A DNA stretch of 64,000 nucleotides, taken from Amyelois transitella. Taxonomy: Eukaryota; Arthropoda; Insecta; Lepidoptera; Pyralidae. Below the pieces are notes generated by a model, which was not told the DNA's origin, did not search any database, and saw nothing but the letters and a program-made list of their open reading frames with translations. Numbering within the stretch: position 1 is the stretch's first letter; each line of letters opens with the position of its first letter. Shown here one piece after another: positions 34,060 to 44,700 of the stretch. The DNA lies in assembly GCF_032362555.1 (NCBI RefSeq), contig NC_083506.1, forward strand, positions 5,193,501 through 5,257,500, written 5' to 3'. A program made the position numbers and the translations under genes.

Positions 34060-37000
34060 TCACTTCTTGATCAATGGTGTATCCTTTACTTGATTTTTTA
34101 ATAAGTCCCTTATTCTATTAGTCACCTTAAATTGTGGTCCATGACCTGGTATAATCCAGTCTGCCATCTCTGCAACTTTAGCTCTATGTTTCATTTGTTC
34201 AACTGGATCATCACTGCCTGCTTCCAACCATATATTTGGATTCTCAATATCTTCCAATTTTTCAAAAAGATCTCCTAAGATAAACATAACAATTGTTTAA
34301 GGAAAAATAATAGAACATATTGTATGTATAACATATTAACAAACTTAGCCAATTGCATACTTAGAACTTTTTTATTTATATTTTCTGGATGTTGTAAACG
34401 GCGACTTAGGAATAGGCTTACAAACTTGGAATTCTTCTTTTAGGCGATGGTCTGGCAACCTGTCACTATTTGAATCTCACATCTTTCATTAAGCCAAACA
34501 GCTAAAAGTGTCCTATCAGTCTCATCGACTCTGTCTACCCTGCAAGGTATATAGACGTAATCGTATGTATGTATGTATGCTGAAAGGACTTTAGCTCAGT
34601 AGTGGCATATGATGTAGCTTGGTAAAAAGAAATCTGCTAGAACCTCACACAGGAATAATAAGGTGGAAACTTAAAAGTATTCAATACATGTTTATATATG
34701 TACTTGTATTACCATGTATCATATACTTTTTGGTAAAATATTTATTACGCCTTAATTCCTCATGGTATAGACAGAGCCAAAATCTCAAAAATAATGAAAG
34801 GTCACATTCAACTGGATGACTTAACAATGTAATTTAATGACCCAGTGATAGTGACAGGTTGCTAGCCCATCTAGGTTAATAATCCCAAGATTCATTGATT
34901 TACTTTTACAATCTGCTCTGCATATGTGGAAAAGCAGTTGGCACTCAATGTCTTTTCTTCACCACAGAAGCACTGCACAGCAGCTTGAATGTGCCTACTT
35001 TTAGTCGCCTTTTACAACACACATTGAAAAGAAATTAAGAGGTCATTTTCTAATGTGCCAGGAACCTAATGGCACATATTTAATAATAATAATGTATTGT
35101 TGTAGTAGTATATTAAATAAAAAAGAATATAACAGCAATTGTCACATCAAGTTCCACCCTTCACTACAAGGGACAGGACCCTTCTTGTGTTTATTATTAT
35201 AGACTTACCAGCAATAGCAACTGTTTCACCATCTTTGGAGTGTACAAGAACTGTAACATCTGATAGGGTGTGGCCAGGAGTTGGTATGACTTTTACACTG
35301 TCATTAATGATATATTCTTCACCTGTTAAATAAACAAAAGGTCAATCTTACAGTGAGGGAAAATATCATTAGGCAACCTGCACATTCAGACAACTGGATG
35401 ATGCCCATAATTCAACAGGGGTAAGGTTTTCCTGCAACATTTGTGGAGGTGAGACAGGAGTAGTTTGAAGTCAAGGCCTGACTTACGTAACTGCTTATTA
35501 TGGTTTGAGTAAATGTGCACCTTAGGTTCCTCTTGGAGAAGTGAGAATGTAACTAATATATCACCAGGAGGAAATTGCTTCTTTTTATAACCATAAGTTC
35601 TTTAATTTTTTATAATAGTAAGTTAAATTCTGTAATTTCTAAATACATTTATACACATTTAACTTACCTTTGTCAAATGCATGTAAATAATATTTATCTT
35701 TAAATGAAATACTAAACCCAACAATGTGTTTAGCTTTCATGAAAAGGTTGTTATTTCCTATATGATCTGAATGGCCATGGGTGGATACTACAATATTTAT
35801 GTCATCCGAAGTAATGTTCCATTGATTTAATGCTGTGAAAAACATACACAAAAAATTGTAAATTAGAACTTGAATGTAGATTAAAGTATTTTAAATAATA
35901 AAACAATCAACCAGTTTTACACTGGTTTGATTGTTTCACTAGTATGTAGGTACGCCCGCAGTAGAGCTGTAACAAACTGTATGTATTCGGTACTGAGTAA
36001 CGGGTATGCGCTCTGGTACCGAGTAACGAAACGTTACTCTCGAATGTATTTCGTTAATCGCACGATTTCGTTACTCGCATTTTTTTGTATAATGGGTTCA
36101 TTTCACGCATGCGCACATTGCGCACGCTTCATTCAAAACCGTACGTTACAATAACAAAATACAAAAGAACAATGACTGTTAATGATTGTTGCTAAGGGAA
36201 CGATATTATAATTAGGGATGAAGCTTAACAAATAGTTTTTGATTTGTTTAACATTATGTTTTTATTTAATACGTCTAATTTTAGTTCAAGAACAAAAGAT
36301 TCTGTTGTTTAAAATATGGTTTTATTTAATATGTCTAAATTCAGTTTAAGAACAAATGATTCTGTTGTTTAGAATATGTTTTTGTTTAAATAAATATAAT
36401 AAATAATAAATATATACGGGACAAATTACACTGATTGAGTTAGCCTCGAAGTAAGTTCGAGACTTGTGTTACGAGATACTAACTCAACGATACTATATTT
36501 TATAATAAATACTTATATAGATAAACATCCAAGACCCAGGCCAATCAGAAAAAGTTCTTTTCTCATCATGCCCTGGCCGGGATTCGAACCCGGGACCTCC
36601 GGTGTCACAGACAAGCGTACTACCGCTGAGCCACAGAGGCCGTCATCCGTTTAATATGTCTAATTTCAGTTTAAAAATAAAAGATTTTTGTTCTCGAAAT
36701 GTTTTTGTCATTAAATAAGTTTGACAGTGTTGCTTTTTCATTATAATTTAGAGATTCTGTCAATACTTCATTTGCAGTTCGACACCCGTATCAAACTATA
36801 CAAAATACGAATCGATTCGTTTTGTTGGGTTATACTGAGGTATCAAAAGTAACGAGTAACGTAACGATACGATAGTAACGAGTACTCATTTTAAAAGTAA
36901 CGAATACATACGGGTTTGCTTTTTCTCGTTACTTTTACACCTCTAGCCCGCAGCGCTTTCCGCGTAATACAAAACAACCCGCTAATTGCCGTACCCGCGT

Positions 37001-37270
37001 GCATTTCGGGAAACCCTATTGCACATGCCAAATTTCTAGACCTAGCGATTTTTTAATATATAAATACAGTCAGCCTAATATTTTTAAGCAAAGAATTAAG
37101 AAATTATTGATCATACCTTTTAAAATTTTATCAGCGTCCCAAGAAGTCATAGTATCCACAATTATATTATGAGGACCCTTTACTAAAGTACAACTGCAGT
37201 TTGCAATCACCTCATCTTTGCCACTATTAATTGAATATCCTTCATATAATACTACAATTTCACTCATCAT
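34060..37270 (-). CDS. MBLAC1: Metallo-beta-lactamase domain-containing protein 1 (MBLAC1-like)
   Basis: Four exons on the minus strand: 37270-37117, 35832-35668, 35322-35209 and 34274-34060. All are GT-AG in consistent phase, giving 215 residues ending in TGA. The metallo-beta-lactamase signature THGHSDH gives ligands His70, His72, Asp74 and His75. PTPGHT supplies His124, GDLFE Asp146 and IPGHG His189, a full two-metal site. Length and the GDLFE/IPGHGPQF ending fit the small MBLAC1 group rather than LACTB2 or glyoxalase II. The human relative has been reported as a nuclease acting on histone pre-mRNA; whether that holds here is unknown. A second in-frame ATG follows the first. The first intron carries a hAT element with a SINE inside it. 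Confidence 0.92.
34389..34585 (+). repeat. SINE-like family A copy
   Basis: Starts at GGCGACTTAGGAATAGGCTT and ends with TATGTATGTATG. The 5' quarter is missing. It sits in the MBLAC1 intron between exons 3 and 4. Confidence 0.75.
34738..35077 (-). repeat. SINE-like family A copy split by unrelated sequence
   Basis: The 3' part (34738-34890) and 5' part (about 34995-35077, with AGTCGCCTTTTACAACA and AATGGCAC) are separated by about 100 bp of other sequence containing CTTCACCACAGAAGCAC. That suggests a small insertion or rearrangement inside the element. Confidence 0.55.
35901..35936. repeat. Hairpin with 15-bp arms
   Basis: AAACAATCAA-CCAGT pairs with ACTGG-TTTGATTGTTT with a single bulged T, around a loop of about 5 nt. 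It lies about 20 bp before the hAT element in MBLAC1 intron 1. Confidence 0.7.
35962..36945. mobile_element. Non-autonomous hAT-type element, 984 bp
   Basis: Inverted termini TAGAGCTGTAACAAAC at 35962 and the complement of TAGAGGTGTAAAAGTAAC ending at 36945 are flanked on both sides by the identical octamer GCCCGCAG (35954-35961 and 36946-36953). An 8-bp duplication with TAGAG-type ends is diagnostic of the hAT superfamily. Subterminal GTAACGAGTAACG-like repeats occur at both ends. No transposase remains, and a family-B SINE has inserted inside. Confidence 0.88.
36408..36646 (-). repeat. tRNA-derived SINE (family B), full length
   Basis: On the minus strand: head TGACGGCCTCTGTGGCTCAG, A box TGGCTCAGCGG, B box GGTTCGAATCCC, then the conserved body and an end rich in ATAAAT. 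It is the most complete copy and is nested in the hAT element. Confidence 0.88.
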
Positions 37271-37570
37271 GAAAATAAGACATCACTTCAAATCAAAATA
37301 AAAGGATATTGGATATTGAAATCAAAAACAACAACATAACCTCAACCCATACATTCCTTGACATTGACAGAGATAGTGAATAGGAGTTGCCTCTTAGAAT
37401 ATCGACTTGATTAGAAATAAAGTTGCCTACATTGAATGAGTTGGTATTGGTAAAAAAGGGAAAGTAGCAACTTATTTTAATTTATACAATTAATTTTTGA
37501 GTCAAACATACTTAAACAAATACATTTAAATGACCACTTCTACCTAAAACTCTAGGTCTGTCAATTTTTA

Positions 37571-37806
37571 TGCCGTGTGGGTCTCAGCACATTAAAATAC
37601 GGCCACTCCATCACTTTCGCACGGATGTCATAAGAGGCGACTAAATTACTTCGGATTTTTATGGCGATGTTTTTACCTGTCAATATTTGAACCTCAATTT
37701 TATAATTAAGCCATACAGTACAGCAGAACATGGCCTATCAGTCTCTTCAGGACTGTTGGCTCTGTCTACCCCGCAAGGGATATAGACATGACTACATCAA
37801 TGTATG
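37571..37806 (+). repeat. SINE-like family A copy
   Basis: Starts GCCGTGTGGGTCTCAGCAC and ends GATATAGACATGACTAC with TGTATG. It has internal deletions around the GACTAAGGG block. Confidence 0.75.
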
Positions 37807-37911
37807 TTTCTATCGTTTCTGTTTATGATATAAATCAAGGATACGTGAAATTATCTCTTTTTTGTAAAACACGCCATTTTTGATACTTATAAACTTTAAT
37901 ATAATACTAAT

Positions 37912-38081
37912 AAAGGCTTGTAAACTTGGGATTCTTTGTTTAGGTGACAGACTAGCAACCTGTCACTATTTGAATCTCAATTCTATCATTATGCCAAACA
38001 GCTAAACGTCAGTCTTTTTAAGACTGTTGGCTCTGTATACCTCGCAAGGAAGGAAGTGATTATATGTATGTATGTATAAAC
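37912..38081 (+). repeat. SINE-like family A copy, 5'-truncated
   Basis: Starts at AGGCTTGTAAACTTGGGATT and ends GATTATATGTATGTATGTA. It lies about 100 bp after another copy in the same orientation. Confidence 0.75.
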
Positions 38082-38204
38082 TTTCGCATTGCCTGATTAT
38101 AAATGTGTGTATTCGTATACATTAATAAGCACATGTATGTATATATAATAATAGGCACAACATTTTCTTGACATCCACTTCCTGTATTCGCGAGCGCAGA
38201 CTGA

Positions 38205-38360
38205 ACGGTCTAACTCTTATACACTATTCGATTATCAGACTCGTCAACAGTAAGACTCATCAAGCCCGGTCTTACAGTCGGAAATAAGAGTCTAACTATC
38301 TAACTCTTTACACTATTCGTTTTAAGACTGACAGTCATAATATCGAATAGTCTAATAGCG
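38205..38360. repeat. Local imperfect tandem repeat upstream of ASPH
   Basis: GTCTAACTCTTATACACTATTCG (about 38210) recurs as ATCTAACTCTTTACACTATTCG (about 38300), with shared AGACT/GTAAGACT elements between. It may be a diverged tandem duplication about 95 bp long. Confidence 0.5.
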
Positions 38361-38703
38361 ACATTAGTTTTCAAGTTTCTAAACGAACTTTATTCAATCA
38401 TCGTTCAGCAATCCTTGCTCGCTCGCTCTCCCAATTTCTCAGCTGTCTTCGCCGGTTATTTTTAGGTTAAATTCTAAAATAAATTGTGAAAGCCGTAGTC
38501 GTACTGTCGTACTTTCATGTAGGTTATTTTAAAATTTCAACGTGCGCCAAACTTTATTGTAGAAATATTGCGCATTTGGATCCTTATTTGTCTCGTGTAG
38601 TGTTATTGACAAGTTCATTGCATTGTGATTCCATTGTTTACTCAGGGTTATGAAACAATAAGAGGACCTCCGTTACCTGCGGAGCGCCAAATCAAACAAA
38701 GCC

Positions 38704-41700
38704 ATGTCAGGCGACGTTCAACCAAGAAAGCGCAAAGATAAAAAGAGGAAAAAAGGTATGTGCCTGATGAATGTTTCGATTTTTCAGTTTTTCAGTGTTA
38801 TATAGAAGTAACAGTAAATTACAATTATTTTCTTTTTCCTCTTTCCTTAGATGAGTTAGGTGTAGAGGAGCCACGGGGGACGGCCGCTACTCTAGGAGAA
38901 GGTGATGTGTTCATCCACTCTCACCATGACCATGGCACTGGAGGGCATTGGTGTGCCAAAATCATTTTCTTCTCCCTGCTTGCAGTACTTGTCGCTCTTA
39001 TTGGACTGATAATACTGGAAAACAGAGGATTAACTGAATGTAAGTTAGTACTAGGTGTCATAGATTTTTAATATCACTAGTAGGTACCTACCTACTATTA
39101 AATAATAATAATTAGCAAAGCCATTTGTGCTGTTAGCATTAAAAATAAACAAATTGTTACTTTTATATACATACATATATTCATGTCTTTAACCCTTACG
39201 GGTTAGACAGCCAACAGTCTGACAAAGGCTGAAAGGCCACATTTAGCTGAATAGATTAAAGATGGTATTGAGATTCAAATACAAGACAAGTTGCTAGCCC
39301 ATCACCTTTAATCCTAAGTTTATTATTCTATCCTTTAGTCGCCTTTTATGACATATTGATGCCATAAAAGGAAAAATGATTTTTAACATAATTGTTTATT
39401 GTGTGTGTTGAAAAGAAAACCATATTGCCTAGTTGAATTAAACTATAAAACTAGGGGCCGCCTGCAACTTCATCTGCGTGGAATCATTCCCGTGGGGACT
39501 CCGGGATAAAAAGTAGTTTTTATGTTATTTTGGGTCTTCAGCTACCTACATACCAAATTTCATCATAATCGGTTCAGTAGTTTTTGCGTGAAAGAGTAAC
39601 AAATATCCATACTGACATCCTGACATACTCACAAACTTTCACTTTTATAATAATAGTATTAGTAGGATAGGTATGGTGCCAAGTACAATTTTAAAAATCC
39701 TCCAGATGCCTAGTCTTAGTCAAATGTTTGTGTACCCGTCTATTATAAGGTTCAATGAATCCTCCTCTGTTTGTGACTGAAAAAATTACATCATCCACAT
39801 AGTGTTTGTATGATAAAGGCAAGTAGGTACAAAAAATTTTTTTTAATATAGACTAAGGTTTAGCTGTAGTTGATGAAATTTAGTTTCGTGATTAAATTTG
39901 GGTAAGGGAAACCTACCATTGCAAATTTGTTTAGTGACAGAAAACTGAGATCTATAGGGCCTACATATAAGTGTTTAAGAAAAATATTGAGTAAGTTGAG
40001 TTACATTTAACAAACATTAATAATAATTTTTGTTGCTTTTTTTATTGACAAGTGGAAGCCAATTCAGTTGAGTCACGTTATTCTGGCGTTCTTGAGGGCT
40101 GGTTGGAAGATGCACCGGAGGATGACCATCATGACGAACATACACTGGAACTGAATCACCCTGTGAGTTTACTGTTAAAATCATCAACAAAACAACTTAT
40201 GTAACATTCTCTTATCTCAAACACTTATTTATTTATTGAAAACTTTATTGTACAAAAGGCGGACTTAATGCAGTTTGGTATTCTCTACCAGTCAACCATC
40301 AGACCAAACAGAAAAAACTTTAAGTTGGTGGTGCAATAAAGTGCACATGCTAAAAATACATTAATTACAAAAAAAAATGCATAAATACATACAAGATACA
40401 TAATATACATTATAAATATATACCCATTATTGATCTTCCGAAGGAAGAACCCATTCACACACTTGACTGAATTAATTTGTCTGAAATGATTTACTTCCTA
40501 AACTTTTTCTTTGTTTCATAGTGGTTAAGTTCTCTGGTTTTATACATAGTTAAATCATGGTGGAAATAAGCAAGATTTCCCAATTTACACATCACTTTAC
40601 CTCGTGAAAAGATCCCTATGTGTTTTTACATTGGTGTAACTATTAAGAGGTAACAAACAAACTTACTTCCAAATTAATAAAATTAGTAAAGGATCCTTTC
40701 ATTTTCTTTAGTATGTGGGATACAATGGTAACAATTTGATGAGAAAATAACCTCTTTATAATAGCTGAAAAATAAAGTGATCCAAATAGGCGGTGTTCCG
40801 TGTATATATGTACATCCCGCTCATACATTACCTCTATTTTCTGTCTGTAAATGTGTATTGAGTGGTCATGCTCATATTAAGTTAGTAAATAAAGACACCA
40901 ATAATAAATGGTTTAGGACGATGATGAAGATGATCATGGTGATGAACAAGGCCATGATGATGATGATGAAACAAACAATGACGATGATGACGAAGATGAT
41001 GAACACAATCAGAGTGACAATGAAGACGATGATGAAGAAGAAGATGATGAACATAATTATAGTGATGATGAAGAAAAACAAACAAACAATGAGGATGACG
41101 ACGAAAACTATAAACACGATCAGAATAATGATGATGATGAAGAAATTGATGAACAACTAGACATTGACAGTAACGAAGAAAACGAAGAGGTGGGGCACTG
41201 ATTGAGCGTGTCATTGTGTTTGTTTGAAGTACCTATATTTTATTTCTTTAAAATTTATTTGAACAAATTAATCGTGAAGACAGCTTTTATGCTTTCATTG
41301 TAACATATCAATTATTTAACACTTAGCTATGAGGAGAAATTTTAGTTGGTGAGAAATAAAGCTTTGATACTAACTGAAATTTGGAACTATTGCTACTAGA
41401 TTAAATTCTTTTTTAATGGTTGGATCAGAAAAATCAAGAACGCAGATATGGAAAGTATTACGATGATGAGGACGATGAAGAAACTGCAAACGATGACGAT
41501 GATCTAGATGAAGTAGACGATAGTGAAGACGACGACAACGAAAACATTCAAACTGATAGCAGCATTGAAGAAGATCAAAATATCAGTAATAATGATTTGT
41601 ATGACAAAAGCGAGGAACAAACTAATGATGAAGACGCAGATAATGAGGTTCATGAAAAATAACGCTTTAGAGTGGAAGGCTTAAATAAATAAATGTTTTA

Positions 41701-44700
41701 TTGGCACTAACAAATTTGGATTTCATAAGCTTCTAAATTCTATCTAAATGCACTTGATCGTTAATTAAGCTAAATAATTAAATTAGGTACTGACTCGAAA
41801 TTGATTTTGAAATGATAAAGCATGTGCTGAAGTGTATATAATAATTTGTGAAAATTTATAATTATTAAATGTTTTTGTTTACAGTAATCGGTACACCTAA
41901 ACAGTTTATTTCATTGCGCTATATAATTGTTTCGCTTTATATATTAGGATCTTCACAATGCCAAACATGAGCTTGTTGTGTTCATCTAAAATTATTTCCG
42001 TTTTTTTTTTTACTAATTTATCTTAGTTAACAATAACTCAATTTTATGTATTGAGAATTTTCATAAAAGTAAAATTCATTTTCATAAATCGTTGTGTTCA
42101 AAGTATCATGGGAGTACTTCTTTTTTGACTAAAACATTTAGCTCAGAATGCAAGGACGAATAAAAGTGTTCCAGTGTAGAAGTAATATTATTAATTAATA
42201 TTTATGTATACAGGAAGACGAAGAACACGACGAAGAAGAAGAGGAAGATACTGAAGTAGAAATCGAAAGGATCGAGAAGGAAATCGATTTAGAACCGATT
42301 TCTACTGAACTACCCGCCTTGCCGGAGGAGGAAGACGACGATGATGATAAAAGCGAAGGTAAGTTCGTAACAGGTAGGTTATATTATTTTTTTATTTTAT
42401 ATATTACAAACAAACAAAGTTTCCCTCTTTATAATATTAGTGTAGATAAAGGCGAAAGTAACTAAAAAGAAGTATGCAGGGACTGTGGCTAGTGGAAGGA
42501 TTTTATGTATGTAACTTTGTCTGTTACGCTTTTACGTCTAAACAAATGAAAAGATTTTGATGAAATTTGTAGAGATAGAGTTTCGTCTTCCTCGAAGACG
42601 AAATTCCAGGCAAAAGATTGTAATAATAATAAATATAAATAAAATCCACAGCATATTGTATCCTTTATCACCAGCCCCGCAGCATGGCACGTGCGACGCC
42701 TTTTTATCGCACGAAAGCTGTCCCTGTCCCGTTTCACGTCATAATAAAAAGCGAGTTAGAAGTAAAATTTTAGTTGAAACCAGCGGTAAACGTCAATTTT
42801 GCTTTAGAAAAATTTTCTGTGTGGTCTCCGAAAAGATAGATATAGCACTAATAATACTAAATAGAAGAATTTCGTCACAAAATAAAATTGTGACATTTTT
42901 GTGATCACAGAAGTGTCCACCGAAGTGGAGGCTCAAGAGAAGGAAGACGAAGACGATGGCGTGGCCCCTGAGGATCTGGACGAAGACTTCTTGGAAGACG
43001 ACAGCGACGAACCGCCTATAGAGCACATCACAGCGCCCGTCGGAAAGCCTTTAGTCGAGGTCTGTTTCAGATTTCGTTTATTGCCGCTCTTAGTGCACAA
43101 TAGACCACTTAAAGATCTATTTCCAAATTTGTTGTCGGTTGTTTCGGTTGTGCGGAATCTATATATGTAACTGTTACCATAATAAACCAAAAATAATTCA
43201 AAATGACGGAAGCATTTCGCGAGTCGCGAATTCACTCGATTCATTCAGACGTCCTAAACGATTCTGACAAGTCAATTAAGCACTGACTAAATTTACGAAA
43301 TGCTATTCTTTTGTTTGAATTAAACTAGTCTAAAAACATATTTTCCACGTTTTGAAGGTAAGATGTAGCTAGTAATAAATTTCTGTTGATTTAGGTTGAA
43401 GAAGATTCCTCCGAAAAGCCGCCGGACACGCTTGCTGAGGAAGAAGAATATGAAAAACTGCAACAGGAGAAAAAGAGAGAGGAAGAGCAGTCGTCACACA
43501 GTAAGTATTTGACTGATTTTTATTATGCATGTCTTCTGCTATCTTCAAAATGTTTCTAACTGTTGCCACTATAAATGTATGAAAGAGGACACTGACAGAA
43601 CTAACTAACTAATTTATTTTCATAGGTATTAGGTATTGAGGTGTATGTTGTAGAATAATGAATGTAGAACGTGTTTGACGTCTTTTTCATGCTTTTTTTT
43701 TCTTTAGTAACTATTTATAAATACAAAATACCTACATCTGCTGAAAACTTTTCTTCAAACAAACTTTTTACAGCTTGAACTTTTGTCAGTGTTTATTAGG
43801 TAGCAATGCAGAATAAACGTTTTACAAATTTCGTCTTTTATTTCACACTAATTCTCTTACTTGGAATGGAATAGATTTTGAGAAACCGAAATATAAGGTA
43901 TTTCGGTTTCTCAAAATAAATACGGCTTGGGAAATTAAGCTTTAAGAAAGTGTGAAATGAGTACAGGTTGACTTTTTAAACACTAGCCAAATTCTCTGAT
44001 TAACTAAGGATACAAAAAGCCCCGAAAAACTTCTGATTAAAAATTGGATATTTTTTGATAAGAATAAGTATAAGAACTTAATGCCCAAATGGCATCAACT
44101 GAATCTCTTAATGTGTAGGTACGATATAAAAAAATATTTATTAGTTCAACTTCTGTTTTTACAAAAAGTTTGACTACTATTTAAATATCCACTCGGTGTT
44201 ATAATTATAATAATTTCTTATCAAACATCTAATTTTGGAACATATTTTTAAATATTTTTTTTCTTAAATTACAACAAACAACACGAAAAAAATGTTTAAA
44301 TAAAGATGTTGAATATCTAAGGTTGTTGGCCGAATCAAATTAAAAAATAATGTCCTTAGTGAGAAATAACGTTCCATTAATTCTGCCATCAAACTATTAA
44401 ATAGAACAGATGGGTAAAAAGGTTACACCCTACGACCATGGACCTTGGATTGGGAAAATTTCGATTTTTACACGAAGCGACTCCTATCTGACCTACGCAA
44501 CTTTTGCAGGGGAACCTAAACACGTATTGCTTAATTTTTACTCAACGTGGTGCCTAAATGTGCGGGATTCCTCACGATGGTTTTCCTCATCGTAAGAGCA
44601 TCAGTTAGTATACAAATTAATGTCCATAACTTCAAAGATAGTCATTGGTACATGGCCGAGGTGATATTTGAACCTGTGCCTTTATGCGCATCACGCATTT

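Larger units (their letters stand above)
37271..38703. other. Divergent promoter region of MBLAC1 and ASPH
   Basis: Two family-A SINEs (37571-37806 and 37912-38081) and a locally repetitive stretch (38205-38360) fill most of the interval. The roughly 340 bp before the ASPH start is likely 5' UTR and promoter. No convincing TATA box is seen. Confidence 0.5.

Noticed and set aside
36573-36644. Possible tRNA gene (GGTTCGAATCCC box)
   Set aside because: It is the head of a family-B SINE, found in other copies with the same non-tRNA body and lacking a paired acceptor stem.
40777-41160. Met/Lys-rich plus-strand frame
   Set aside because: It is the ATG-AAG shift of the same GATGAAGATGAT repeat in ASPH exon 4, with no splice or start support.
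40872-41214. Two hydrophobic or His-rich minus-strand open frames
   Set aside because: They are antisense shadows of the acidic GAT/GAA-rich ASPH exon 4; low-complexity codons avoid stops on the other strand.
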